From: Valencia hispanica
Taxonomy: Eukaryota > Chordata > Actinopteri > Cyprinodontiformes > Valenciidae
Direction: 5' to 3'
Length of the DNA stretch: 64,000 nt
Assembly: GCA_963556495.2 (NCBI GenBank)
Contig: OY747705.1
Coordinates: 36,809,798 to 36,873,797, forward strand
Shown one piece after another: positions 34,484-43,622 of this stretch; the first letter of the stretch is position 1; every line of letters begins with the position of its first letter. A program made the position numbers and the translations under genes. Under the pieces are notes generated by a model. That model did not search any database and was not told the origin of the DNA. It was given only the letters and a program-made list of their open reading frames with translations.

Positions 34484-34489
34484 CACGTA
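34484..34489. repeat. Target-site duplication CACGTA, left copy
   Basis: CACGTA directly precedes the element's first base (34490). The identical hexamer follows its last base at 50434-50439. A 6-bp duplication is characteristic of Polinton-type integration by a retroviral-like integrase. Confidence 0.9.
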
Positions 34490-34549
34490 AGAGAAAGTAT
34501 AGACCACTAGCTGTCAAAATGCAAATGAGACCACGCCCCTTCCGGCCAC

Positions 34550-34895
34550 GCCCCCTGGTTACGCCCACTTTTGCAGGCTCCCTGGCTGCCGTGACAAGCT
34601 CCGCCCTGTCACAATAAGCTCCGCCCCCTGATGGCCACGCCCACCTGTCAAAACGGGATACGCCCCCTGGTGGGCACGCCCACCTGTCAAGATAGGACAC
34701 ACCCACCTGTCAAAATGGGGTACGCCCCCTGGTGGCCACGCCTACCTGTCAAAATAGGACACGCCCACCTGTCAAAATAGGGTACGCCCCCTGGTGACCA
34801 CGCCCATCTGTCAAAATAGGACACGCCCACCTGTCGAAATAGGGTACGCCCCCTGATGGTCACGCCCACCTGTCAAAATATGGCACTAAATGGTT
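34550..34895. repeat. Left terminal minisatellite (CACGCCCACCTGTCAAAAT type)
   Basis: GC-rich tandem units of about 25 to 45 bp are built from CACGCCCACCTGTCAAAATA and GGTACGCCCCCTGGTGG. GGGCGTG/CACGCCC boxes like these resemble Sp1/KLF sites, so the array could act as a terminal enhancer or in replication; that is inference. The array is shorter here than at the right end. Confidence 0.85.
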
Positions 34896-35345
34896 CCCTC
34901 TAGTGGTTCTACAATTAAACTAAATGCAAAAAAATTAAAATACCTCCCCCTAGTGGCCCAATAAATACTATTACACCAAATCTTAAAAATGCCTCCCTCT
35001 AGTGGTTCAAAATTAATATAACAGGCTATTGTATAATTGGCCCCCTCTAGTGGATCAAAGTAACATTACATGCAAATCTAAAAATACCTCCCCCTAGTGG
35101 CTCTAAAATTAAATGACATGCAAATATGAAAATACCTCCCCCTAGTGGCCCAATAAATAGTATTACACCCAAATGTGAAAATACCTCCCTCTAGTGGTTC
35201 AAAATTAATATAACAGCCTATTGTATAATTGGCCCCCTCTAGTGGATCAAAGTAACATTACACCCAAATGTGAAAATACCTCCCCCTAGTGGCTCAAAAA
35301 TTAAATTACAGCCTATAGTATATATAGCGCCCCCAATGGTTTGAA
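34896..35345. repeat. Subterminal AT-rich tandem repeat, left arm
   Basis: About eight units of roughly 50-60 bp share TACCTCCCCCTAGTGG followed by an AT-rich spacer such as CCAATAAATA-TATTACACC or TCAAAATTAATATAACAGCC. The array is mirrored at 49401-49850. Confidence 0.85.
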
Positions 35346-35890
35346 TCTAACTCCTCAGTGTCATCAGAACATGTCCGAACAAGTCCCTTTAATATTATAC
35401 GGTCTGGGCTCTGTCTCAACATGACTCCTTGAGCATTCCATTTTATTTTAAACAGTTAAAAGGTGCTTTTTAGCTTCCTGACTTTAATTTAAAACCACAT
35501 TAGCTCCAACACTCTAGAGACACCATTACATCTGATTCTAACAATTCAACCATGATAAATTAAACTTGTAAGAGCACTAAAAAGAGAATTTATTCACCCA
35601 CAGCTATGTTGAAGCAGATGCTCATCCTTTTGTTGATTTTAAAAATGCACCATTACACAGTCTTTAAAAACAGATAAGGATTTTAAAAAACATCACTTTA
35701 AACCTGGGTGCTTTAAGCTGGAAATAAGAAATCTATCAAACTACTAAAGTTACTGATAAAAAACAGTCCACCAATCAGCGTTTGACACGCCCCTGCTCTG
35801 CTTTGTATTCGCTGTATTTATCACGCCCCTGTCTTCACCTACGTCCGCAAGTCGGGTAAACCGGTTTGGGCGGTGCTCACCGGGCGGCAT
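35346..35890. other. Non-coding part of left arm upstream of the polymerase promoter
   Basis: No ORF. It includes the GC-rich CGGTTTGGGCGGTGCTCACC (35860-35879) just before the TATA box, perhaps promoter-proximal elements. Mirrored in the right arm. Confidence 0.5.
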
Positions 35891-35897
35891 TTACCTG

Positions 35898-36735
35898 TAT
35901 AAAAGGCTGTCGGAAAACGGTTAATCTCTACAGCATGCTGGAAGGACCTCATTCAACAATCCGACCTTAAGGACACGGAGCGCGGTGCTGCGACGAACAA
36001 AGAAAACAGCGGTTTCACGAAGACTGTATCACCGGCTTCATTCGAGGGGAATCCCAGAAGCCCGCGTCATTGTCAGACCGCGTCAGAGCTGAGTCCAGGC
36101 GGGATTCCCGAGCTTCCCCTGCTAAGAGCTGGAGTTACGGGTTCAGCGAGGAAATCAACTTCACATCGACTACAGGAAGTCTTCACATCGGCGACCTGTA
36201 TTATCGGTTTGGAGCGAGGTGAGTAAATGTTTTTTTTAGCTCGCAATTGTGCGGTCGTCTACGGATGTTTGATAGCACCAAGATGGATTCGGTGCTGGCT
36301 TATCGATAGATTCACCGTAGCATACATACTCTGTTACAGCTAGAAGTATCGCTCAACTGCAGTTACTGCTCTGAGCTGGTTTTGGGCTGGAGCGGGAAAA
36401 AGGCGGTGGAGATTGTTACAAAGCGAAACTCCACTCTGAGGTGAGTTTACTTTTTTTAAAATTATGTTGACTGTTTAGATACGGGTATTACCGTATTTTT
36501 ATTTATTTTATTATATTCCTGACTTTTACCTGCGTTTTATCATAGATCGTGATCGAAGCGCGGAGCTGTTTTCAATTGGATCTCAGCGGATCTGCCCAAC
36601 GCCCGCCTCGCTACTTCAATTAACAGTGAGACTGTCTGGAGCTTTCTCCAACTTGTGTATTGTCTGACTCTGAATGTTTTTTCATGTCCTTTTTTTTCTG
36701 ATCGTGTGTTTAAATAGCAACATCAACCAGTCACT
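35898..36735 (+). promoter_or_regulatory. Putative promoter and spliced leader of left-arm polymerase gene
   Basis: A TATA box TATAAAAG lies at 35898-35905, about 830 bp upstream of the polymerase ATG. The leader between them has good splice donors (GAG|GTGAGT at 36219 and 36441) and a pyrimidine-rich acceptor (TTTTTTTCTG...AAATAG, ending 36717) 18 bp before the ATG. I infer a nuclear, spliced, polymerase II transcript for PolB and perhaps downstream genes. The same signals are mirrored at 48011-48848. Confidence 0.6.
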
Positions 36736-39700
36736 ATGAATGTCTCACAGGAGCTAAATAGTCCTCAACCGTCTAGTCAGGAAGATGAAGAATTTCAGAT
36801 CAATGTACGTGACGAATTCAATAACATAGAGATCCGACACAACTTTGTCCGGCCTGAGGGTGATCATCCGTGTCCGTATGAATTTCATAATCACATAATG
36901 AATATGCTCAGGGGTTTATCAGACCGGGTGACACCGCTGGTTAACACTAACGATATTGTGCAGATAGAGGTTAATGGACCCGGCGTGTCTCGCAGCGTGA
37001 CTTTCTCTGTCGATGAAGGGGGGAGTAACGTCATGCACCAGTTCGAAACGTTTTTAGATGATCTGATGCAATCCAATGCTGAAATAGCCTCAACAGAGCG
37101 TTTGGAGTTTGTAATTCAAACAGTGCGTGATCTTAGCGGGGGAGCTAGACGAAAAGCTGAAATGTCTCTCGATTGCGAGCTTATACACAAGAAGAGACGC
37201 CACCTATACATTGTGAACAATGATCGAGATGATAAACTGTGTTTTGCTATTAGCTTAGCCTGTGTTGCAGACCCTAGCCTCGGCTCCGATGCGGCTATAC
37301 AGCTCGGTAGAGAGTTGCAACAGCGTGCAGGCCTTTCAGAACACACCCCCGTCAGATCAGGCGATATCCACAAATTTGAGAAGTTGTTGAACAGAAAAAT
37401 AGTTGTTTTTATCAGAAGTGAGGGAGAGAGAGCTCTAGGGAAGATTCAGACCGACTTTGAGGACCGAAGCAGGACTGTTTTTCTATTGCACTTCCGAGAC
37501 CATTACTACGGGATCAAAAACTTGAAGGGTTTTATAGGGGCTCGGGATATTTGTCACTACTGTTTCGATCCTATAGGGCATAAATACAATCATGTATGCA
37601 AAGGTTCGTGCGCTGTCTGCAATGATGCAGCGTGTGCTCAGGGGGTTACAAATCCGATTCTTTGTCGTGACTGTAACAGATATTGCAAGAACCAGACGTG
37701 TTACGATAGACATAAAGTACCTGAGCTAAAACCCAGGGCGCGTGTGATGGTCAGTCATTGTGATCAGGTGAAGAAATGTCCCAACTGTGGGTTAAACTAT
37801 AACCAGAGTCTCACAACAGGCAAGAAGCATGTGTGTCAAGGGAAGAAGTGTAGGATTTGTGGGGGTAAGCTTGACAAGGACCAGCCAGCATCGGACCATA
37901 AATGTTATATCCAAACATGCTCTGTCGATACCGAAATAAGTGACAAGGTGATTTTTTACGATATTGAAACTTTCCCTGGTGCGCAGGGTGAGCATGTTCC
38001 ATTTCTGATCTGTTCAAAGTCCACATCTGGCGAGGAGTGGTCAGCCTACGGTAGTGATTGTATTCGGGAGTTTATTCGTGAAATCAGGAGGCCGGGCCGT
38101 CGGAATTACACATGTGTAGCCCATAATGCTAGAGCTTTTGATTCCTACCTTGTTCTGAATTCAATGACGGAGATGGGTTTAAATCCTGACATCATTATGC
38201 AAGGGTGTAAAATTCTGAGCATCACTGATCCTGATTACGGTTTGAGGTTCATTGACAGCCTATCTTTCCTTGCCATGAAGCTTAGTAAAATGCCTGAAGC
38301 CCTCGGTTTTCCTGACCATAGCAAGGGCTATTTCCCACACCGTTTCTCATCCTCTGATAATCTGAGCTATGTAGGTTCTTACCCGCTGCCATCATTTTAC
38401 GGTGTTGAGCGAATGAATCGTGCTGAGCAGGAGGAATTCTATACATGGTACGCTGAGGTTAGCAAGGGCGTGTTTGACTTTAAAAAGGAGGCTCTCTTTT
38501 ACTGTAAGAATGATGTGGAGATACTCCTACAAGGATGTACAAGGTTTCGTCAGGAGTTTTTTAACGACAGTCAGATTGACCCTTTTAACAGGATCACCAT
38601 CGCAAGTGCTTGTATGAAAGTGTTTCAAAGCAATCATTTGAAGGCAGACACTCTCGCTGTGCCTTCACCTACAGACTACAGCGAACAGTTTAAAAAGTTT
38701 TCCACAGCTTCCGTTGAATGGTTGGAATATGTTTCACATACATGGAGGGTTGGAATACAGCATGCTCTAAGAGGTGGTGAGAAAAAGATTGGATCATACT
38801 TTTTAGACGGTTACCTGGAGGTAGGGGAGCGTAAAATAGGGTTTGAGTTCCATGGGTGTGAGCATCATGGCTGCAGCACCTGTCGCTATCCAACAGCTGA
38901 GAGTCCATTGACCGGTGTGCCTTATGGGCAGCTCTACGCTGCCACCATGGAGAGGGAGCATGTGCTGAGGACTGTGTACGGTATAGAGCTCGAGGTGATG
39001 TGGGAACATGTGTGGGAAGAAATGAAGAAGAGTAACGCTGATGTGAAGCAGTTCATGATGACCTACCAGGCTCCTGCACCACTTACCCCCCGTGAAGCGC
39101 TTTTTGGAGGGCGTACATGTGCAGTCAGGTTGAGGTACTCTGCAACCCCCGGTGAGCAGGTTCTTTACCAGGACGTGTGTAGTCTTTACCCATTTGTTCA
39201 GAAGACAAAAAGCTTTCCTGTAGGGCACCCGATCATAATCAGGGAAAACTTTGATGATCCTAGAAATTATTATGGATTTATCAAAGCAGTCATTTCACCA
39301 CCTCGTGGTCTTTATTTCCCCATTCTACCATTCAGAACAGATCATGGAAAGCTTGTATTCACCCTCTGTCGCACATGTGCATTGGAGAACAATCAGACAC
39401 ATAGTTGCACCCACACTGACACTGAGAGAGCCTTAACAGGTGTATGGGTGTCTGAAGAGGTTAAAGAAGCCCTTTCACACGGCTACAGAATCGATCAGAT
39501 CGTTGAGGTGTGGCACTTTGAGCAGCATAGTGATCAGATCTTTGCAAAGTATGTCAACTCCTTTTTGAAGACCAAGCAGGAAGCTTCAGGTTATCCTGAG
39601 GGTGTAGAGAGCGAGGAGGACAAACAGAAATACATCCAGGATTTCATGATGAATCAGGGTGTAGAGTTAGACCCTGAAAAAATTAAAGTAAACCCGGCAA

Positions 39701-40431
39701 AACGTCAAGTAGCCAAACTGTGTTTGAATTCGCTTTGGGGGAAGTTTGCTCAAAAAAATGACCAAACCCAAACCTCAATCATTAAACACCCTGACAAGTT
39801 TTTTGAGTTCCTGTTTTCAGGGAAGTTCGTTGTGACATACTTCAGCTTTCTGAACCCCAAGATGGTCATGATTCAATGGAAGTACAACAAAAACTGTGTA
39901 ACGCCCCCTAACAAAACCACCAATGTCTTCGTTGCCGCATTTACAACAGCTTACGCACGACTAGAGTTATTCAGATACCTACACCAACTCCAAGAACGGG
40001 TACTCTACCTTGACACAGACAGTGTGATCTATGTTGTGCGTGAAGGCGAGAGCTCTCTGCCGACAGGTAGCTATTTAGGTGACTTGACAAACGAGCTCCC
40101 ACCAGGGGACACCATTCAGGAGTTTGTTGCCGCAGGGCCAAAGAGTTACTCGTATCAGACAAAGCACAGGGGGAAGGTCGTGATGAGGGCAAAGGGGATA
40201 TCGCGAACCATAGAATGCTGTGAAAGGGTGAATTTTGATACAATGACAGGACTTGTTGACGGTTACCTGGGTGGTGAGAGAGGCGAGGTACTCAAAGCAC
40301 CGCAGCATTCCATCAAACGTGATAAAAACGGGTTCCATCTGAGGAATCACTCATTTACCAAAACTTTCAGGGTGGTCTATGACAAGCGGAGGTTGTTCCC
40401 AGACGGAACGACGCTACCATTTGGTTTTTGA
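36736..40431 (+). CDS. polB: Protein-primed family B DNA polymerase (left arm)
   Basis: 1231 residues. An N-terminal region (about 1-265) is of unclear fold. A cysteine/histidine-rich segment with CxxC pairs spans about 272-395. The 3'-5' exonuclease motifs are FYDIET (407-412), HNARAFDSY (463-471) and YCKNDVEIL (589-597). Polymerase motif A is YQDVCSLYP (811-819), B is KLCLNSLWGKF (994-1004) and C is YLDTDS (1091-1096). Between exonuclease and motif A lies LDGYLE...FEFHGCEHHGC (690-713), a nuclease-like insertion seen in Polinton polymerases. It would replicate the linear element from a protein primer at each end. All catalytic residues are present and it is identical to the right-arm copy. 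The ATPase gene begins 8 bp after its stop. Confidence 0.93.
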   Translation: MNVSQELNSPQPSSQEDEEFQINVRDEFNNIEIRHNFVRPEGDHPCPYEFHNHIMNMLRGLSDRVTPLVNTNDIVQIEVNGPGVSRSVTFSVDEGGSNVMHQFETFLDDLMQSNAEIASTERLEFVIQTVRDLSGGARRKAEMSLDCELIHKKRRHLYIVNNDRDDKLCFAISLACVADPSLGSDAAIQLGRELQQRAGLSEHTPVRSGDIHKFEKLLNRKIVVFIRSEGERALGKIQTDFEDRSRTVFLLHFRDHYYGIKNLKGFIGARDICHYCFDPIGHKYNHVCKGSCAVCNDAACAQGVTNPILCRDCNRYCKNQTCYDRHKVPELKPRARVMVSHCDQVKKCPNCGLNYNQSLTTGKKHVCQGKKCRICGGKLDKDQPASDHKCYIQTCSVDTEISDKVIFYDIETFPGAQGEHVPFLICSKSTSGEEWSAYGSDCIREFIREIRRPGRRNYTCVAHNARAFDSYLVLNSMTEMGLNPDIIMQGCKILSITDPDYGLRFIDSLSFLAMKLSKMPEALGFPDHSKGYFPHRFSSSDNLSYVGSYPLPSFYGVERMNRAEQEEFYTWYAEVSKGVFDFKKEALFYCKNDVEILLQGCTRFRQEFFNDSQIDPFNRITIASACMKVFQSNHLKADTLAVPSPTDYSEQFKKFSTASVEWLEYVSHTWRVGIQHALRGGEKKIGSYFLDGYLEVGERKIGFEFHGCEHHGCSTCRYPTAESPLTGVPYGQLYAATMEREHVLRTVYGIELEVMWEHVWEEMKKSNADVKQFMMTYQAPAPLTPREALFGGRTCAVRLRYSATPGEQVLYQDVCSLYPFVQKTKSFPVGHPIIIRENFDDPRNYYGFIKAVISPPRGLYFPILPFRTDHGKLVFTLCRTCALENNQTHSCTHTDTERALTGVWVSEEVKEALSHGYRIDQIVEVWHFEQHSDQIFAKYVNSFLKTKQEASGYPEGVESEEDKQKYIQDFMMNQGVELDPEKIKVNPAKRQVAKLCLNSLWGKFAQKNDQTQTSIIKHPDKFFEFLFSGKFVVTYFSFLNPKMVMIQWKYNKNCVTPPNKTTNVFVAAFTTAYARLELFRYLHQLQERVLYLDTDSVIYVVREGESSLPTGSYLGDLTNELPPGDTIQEFVAAGPKSYSYQTKHRGKVVMRAKGISRTIECCERVNFDTMTGLVDGYLGGERGEVLKAPQHSIKRDKNGFHLRNHSFTKTFRVVYDKRRLFPDGTTLPFGF

Positions 40432-40439
40432 GGGGGAAA

Positions 40440-41123
40440 ATGCAGCATCAGGGTGAACTGGAAGCGATTAACTTTGATCCAAGATTTAAAACTCCTTTTT
40501 CAAGTCTTGTGGTAGGCCCGAGTGGCTGTGGGAAGTCTTTTTTTGTAAAAAATGTTTTGATTAATTGTCTACATGTGATGGATTCTGTACCTGAAAATAT
40601 TGTTTGGATCTACACTTCATTCCAACCATTGTATACGGAATTGATGAAGATTAATAAATCAATTAAATTCATCGAAGGATTGCCTCATTCCTTTGAAGAT
40701 GATGTTTTATTCCCCCCAGATCAATCGCATCTATTGATTCTCGATGATGTACTCTTTCAAGCAGCTGAGCATCCAGAGGTCGTGAAAATATTTACACAAT
40801 ATCGACACCATAGAAACATGAGCGTTATGATGTTGACTCAGAATGTGTTTCTCAAGGGGAAACATACTCGAACTATCAGTCTTAATTGTAATTATATGGT
40901 CTTGTTTAAAAACCCACGTGACAGATTGCAGGTAGCAAATTTAGCACGTCAAATTTTCCCTGGACAGAAACCCTTTTTCATGGAGAGTTTTGAAGATGCT
41001 ACGAGCCAACCACACGGCTATTTATGTGTAGACCTAACCCCTGACACACCAGACCAATACAGGCTCAGGACAGGTTTACTTCCTGGACAGTGGCCGGCTG
41101 TTTACATAGCTAAGAACAAGTGA
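40440..41123 (+). CDS. A32/FtsK-like genome-packaging ATPase (left arm)
   Basis: 227 residues from the ATG at 40440; the frame is open a few codons upstream without an ATG. Walker A is GPSGCGKS (26-33) with SLVV before it. Walker B is LLILDD (98-103). A later block, MSVMMLTQNVFLKGKHTRTI, fits the sensor region of the HerA/FtsK-type packaging ATPases of Polintons, adintoviruses and large DNA viruses. It would pump the genome into a capsid. No capsid gene is present here, so the product has no obvious partner unless another element supplies it. It lies 8 bp after polB and 5 bp before the next gene, suggesting one transcription unit. Confidence 0.9.
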   Translation: MQHQGELEAINFDPRFKTPFSSLVVGPSGCGKSFFVKNVLINCLHVMDSVPENIVWIYTSFQPLYTELMKINKSIKFIEGLPHSFEDDVLFPPDQSHLLILDDVLFQAAEHPEVVKIFTQYRHHRNMSVMMLTQNVFLKGKHTRTISLNCNYMVLFKNPRDRLQVANLARQIFPGQKPFFMESFEDATSQPHGYLCVDLTPDTPDQYRLRTGLLPGQWPAVYIAKNK

Positions 41124-41128
41124 CCAAC

Positions 41129-41467
41129 ATGTCGGCACGCATAAAAAGAAATGCACCGTTACTAGGGGCTCTTTTTCATTCCACACCCCAGAAACGTAAA
41201 GATATCCTAACTCATTGTTCTCCCGACTTTCTACAAACCTTGTGCGAGATTGCTTTAAATGTGCTGAAAGGGAACATCAAGCTGTCCACAACACAATACA
41301 ACAGACTTAAGAAGCAGAAAAAAATCCTCAGGCTGTTGGCTGATCGGAAGGTGGGGTTAAAGCGCAAACGACAGACATTGAAAACCCAGACAGGAGGAAT
41401 TCTCCCACTGATTGCAGCTGTAATACCGTTTCTCGGAGAATTGGTGGCTGGAATATTCCGCCGGTAG
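41129..41467 (+). CDS. Small basic protein, adenovirus pX-like (left arm)
   Basis: 112 residues from the ATG at 41129; a GTG-started extension would overlap the ATPase stop. It is very basic, with lysine/arginine clusters in the middle (RLKKQKKILRLLADRK, KRKRQTLK). A glycine-rich hydrophobic C-terminus, GGILPLIAAVIPFLG followed by ELVAGIFRR, could insert in or disturb a membrane. Small basic core proteins with such tails occur beside the polymerase and ATPase genes in adintovirus-like elements and have been compared with adenovirus pX. The comparison is by architecture; sequence similarity is too weak to prove by eye. Confidence 0.6.
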   Translation: MSARIKRNAPLLGALFHSTPQKRKDILTHCSPDFLQTLCEIALNVLKGNIKLSTTQYNRLKKQKKILRLLADRKVGLKRKRQTLKTQTGGILPLIAAVIPFLGELVAGIFRR

Positions 41468-41476
41468 AGGTGTATT

Positions 41477-42484
41477 ATGACACTGAGAGCATCACAGAAA
41501 ATGTTTCTAGTCTCACCGCATCAATTAAATCGTCTGAAGCAACGGGATAACTCCGGAACCATACGACAGAAGGCTCAGGATGACACTGATGAGGACATGC
41601 AGGCAATATTGGATGACCCAAACAGTGCATCGTACGAGAAAATTAAACGCTACCACGCATTACTTCAGAAATACCTAACCCTCCTTAAGCAAGGAGAGAA
41701 CGAAGAGCCGCGTGTCACCCTATCGCTGCAGAGAGACCGTGCGAATGATGACCCCCCGAAGGACAACCAGATCGTTAGTGGGTATAGCCGAGGTTTAGAC
41801 GGTCTAGACTCCTTAGAGACCTCTTCTACACCTGCCGTTGAGAGTGTCGTGGATGAGAGAGCAGGCAGGAAATCAAAAAATAAAAAGCGCGTATTGATGT
41901 CACCAGTTTGGCCGTCTTTAAAGGCTCCAACTGCTACAAAACGGCGGGAAAGAAGGAGGTCGTTCATGATGTCACCAGTTTGGCCTCAGAATGCGCAGGT
42001 ACCACGCAGAAAGCGTAAGAGTGTTACCTTATCACCCCTCTGGACCAGACCGGCTTATTTTATCGTCAATACACACCCTTCTAACATGCCTGGGGAACAC
42101 TGGCTAGCCCTCACTCTGGAAGAGGGTGGTAAAGCAACGTTTTTTGACTCTTACGGGTACTCACCAGAATTTGTCTATTACCCTTCATCCATTTTGGATT
42201 TTTTGAAAGATCGTTCGTCTGTGATAATTTACCATAACCAACAATTTCAGAGCGTTCAATCTTCTGTTTGTGGGCATCACTGTATTTTTTATTTATGCCA
42301 TAGAGCCTGTGGTCTCTCCATGCAACAAGTTTTATCAAAGTATTGTCAAATTCCTGAATCAAATGATGAGCTTGTATCTAACTTTGTCAAAAAGTATGTG
42401 AAATGTGCTATGAAGCGAAACACAACGTTTTTCACGCATAGAACCTGTTCTCTAGATGTGTTTAAAGATTGTTACGGGTTTTGA
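41477..42484 (+). CDS. Chimeric ORF: SPVWP-motif protein fused to C-terminal adenain-like protease
   Basis: 335 residues. Residues 1-191 equal the right-arm protein: a helical N-terminal part (MFLVSPHQLNRLKQRD, YEKIKRYHALLQKYL), an acidic-to-neutral linker, and three repeats of SPVWP/SPLW in a basic context. Residues 192-335 are the C-terminal part of an adenain/Ulp1-type cysteine protease: IVNTHPS, catalytic His in GEHWLAL, acidic partner in FFDSYGY, and nucleophile in SSVCGHHCIFYL. About 35-40 N-terminal residues of a normal adenain are missing. The fusion point is the left edge of the palindrome (42049/42050). I infer the protease originally belonged to a separate, convergent gene and the fusion is a by-product of the rearrangement. 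Activity is unknown. Confidence 0.8.
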   Translation: MTLRASQKMFLVSPHQLNRLKQRDNSGTIRQKAQDDTDEDMQAILDDPNSASYEKIKRYHALLQKYLTLLKQGENEEPRVTLSLQRDRANDDPPKDNQIVSGYSRGLDGLDSLETSSTPAVESVVDERAGRKSKNKKRVLMSPVWPSLKAPTATKRRERRRSFMMSPVWPQNAQVPRRKRKSVTLSPLWTRPAYFIVNTHPSNMPGEHWLALTLEEGGKATFFDSYGYSPEFVYYPSSILDFLKDRSSVIIYHNQQFQSVQSSVCGHHCIFYLCHRACGLSMQQVLSKYCQIPESNDELVSNFVKKYVKCAMKRNTTFFTHRTCSLDVFKDCYGF

Positions 42485-42696
42485 TATGTAAGAGAATATG
42501 CATCAAATGTATTAGACTTATGATGTTTAACATGGAATGAAATAAACCTGTACGCATGAAATTATGTGAACGCATATCGTTTATTATGAAAAGAAACAAC
42601 GCTTATTCAGTAGTAATGCAGCTAGGGGGAGAATGTGAGCCAGCTGGGGGCTCGGGTTGCCTTACGAAGAGACGTTTTACTGAAATGATCTTCCGC
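42050..42696. other. Asymmetric loop at the centre of the palindrome
   Basis: 647 bp present only once. 42050-42484 encodes the protease C-terminus (plus strand). 42485-42621 is intergenic with polyadenylation signals on both strands. 42622-42696 encodes the last 24 codons and stop of the minus-strand SPVWP protein. This arrangement looks like the native junction of two convergent genes. Confidence 0.85.
42541..42585. terminator. Convergent polyadenylation signals
   Basis: AATAAA on the plus strand (42541-42546) serves the protease-side transcript. AATAAA on the minus strand (42585-42580) serves the SPVWP-side transcript. The two face each other within 45 bp, as expected for native tail-to-tail genes. 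Confidence 0.65.
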
Positions 42697-43269
42697 TCTG
42701 GTCCAGAGGGGTGATAAGGTAACACTCTTACGCTTTCTGCGTGGTACCTGCGCATTCTGAGGCCAAACTGGTGACATCATGAACGACCTCCTTCTTTCCC
42801 GCCGTTTTGTAGCAGTTGGAGCCTTTAAAGACGGCCAAACTGGTGACATCAATACGCGCTTTTTATTTTTTGATTTCCTGCCTGCTCTCTCATCCACGAC
42901 ACTCTCAACGGCAGGTGTAGAAGAGGTCTCTAAGGAGTCTAGACCGTCTAAACCTCGGCTATACCCACTAACGATCTGGTTGTCCTTCGGGGGGTCATCA
43001 TTCGCACGGTCTCTCTGCAGCGATAGGGTGACACGCGGCTCTTCGTTCTCTCCTTGCTTAAGGAGGGTTAGGTATTTCTGAAGTAATGCGTGGTAGCGTT
43101 TAATTTTCTCGTACGATGCACTGTTTGGGTCATCCAATATTGCCTGCATGTCCTCATCAGTGTCATCCTGAGCCTTCTGTCGTATGGTTCCGGAGTTATC
43201 CCGTTGCTTCAGACGATTTAATTGATGCGGTGAGACTAGAAACATTTTCTGTGATGCTCTCAGTGTCAT
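42622..43269 (-). CDS. SPVWP-motif basic protein, native C-terminus (right arm)
   Basis: 215 residues. The first 191 are identical to the N-terminal part of the chimeric ORF at 41477; the last 24 (AEDHFSKTSLRK and onward) are specific to this copy. This is probably the original, unfused gene. The helical N-terminus and three SP[VL]W repeats in a lysine/arginine-rich background suggest a DNA- or capsid-associated structural protein. Related proteins seem to accompany animal Polinton-like elements, but I know no assigned function. It lies 9 bp after the pX-like gene in the same direction. Confidence 0.75.
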   Translation of the reverse strand: MTLRASQKMFLVSPHQLNRLKQRDNSGTIRQKAQDDTDEDMQAILDDPNSASYEKIKRYHALLQKYLTLLKQGENEEPRVTLSLQRDRANDDPPKDNQIVSGYSRGLDGLDSLETSSTPAVESVVDERAGRKSKNKKRVLMSPVWPSLKAPTATKRRERRRSFMMSPVWPQNAQVPRRKRKSVTLSPLWTRAEDHFSKTSLRKATRAPSWLTFSP

Positions 43270-43278
43270 AATACACCT

Positions 43279-43617
43279 CTACCGGCGGAATATTCCAGCC
43301 ACCAATTCTCCGAGAAACGGTATTACAGCTGCAATCAGTGGGAGAATTCCTCCTGTCTGGGTTTTCAATGTCTGTCGTTTGCGCTTTAACCCCACCTTCC
43401 GATCAGCCAACAGCCTGAGGATTTTTTTCTGCTTCTTAAGTCTGTTGTATTGTGTTGTGGACAGCTTGATGTTCCCTTTCAGCACATTTAAAGCAATCTC
43501 GCACAAGGTTTGTAGAAAGTCGGGAGAACAATGAGTTAGGATATCTTTACGTTTCTGGGGTGTGGAATGAAAAAGAGCCCCTAGTAACGGTGCATTTCTT
43601 TTTATGCGTGCCGACAT
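43279..43617 (-). CDS. Small basic protein, adenovirus pX-like (right arm)
   Basis: 112 residues, identical to the protein encoded at 41129-41467: basic middle part and a hydrophobic, glycine-flanked C-terminus ending in two arginines. Same position between ATPase and SPVWP genes. See the left-arm copy for the reasoning and its limits. Confidence 0.6.
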   Translation of the reverse strand: MSARIKRNAPLLGALFHSTPQKRKDILTHCSPDFLQTLCEIALNVLKGNIKLSTTQYNRLKKQKKILRLLADRKVGLKRKRQTLKTQTGGILPLIAAVIPFLGELVAGIFRR

Positions 43618-43622
43618 GTTGG

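Larger units (their letters stand above)
34490..42049 (+). repeat. Left arm of the palindrome
   Basis: 7,560 bp. It matches the reverse complement of 42697-50433. The match ends at TGGACCAGA (42041-42049): the next bases here are CCGGC, while the other arm continues GCGGA. The outermost 160 bp differ in tandem-repeat copy number. Confidence 0.93.

Noticed and set aside
34687..34869. Repetitive ORFs through the terminal minisatellite (also 49877-50708)
   Set aside because: They arise from tandem units whose length keeps a frame open; composition is repetitive and not protein-like.
38803..39228. 141-codon open frame antisense to the polymerase (also at 45518-45943)
   Set aside because: It is a shadow of the polymerase frame, has no motif, and appears in both arms only because the arms are identical.
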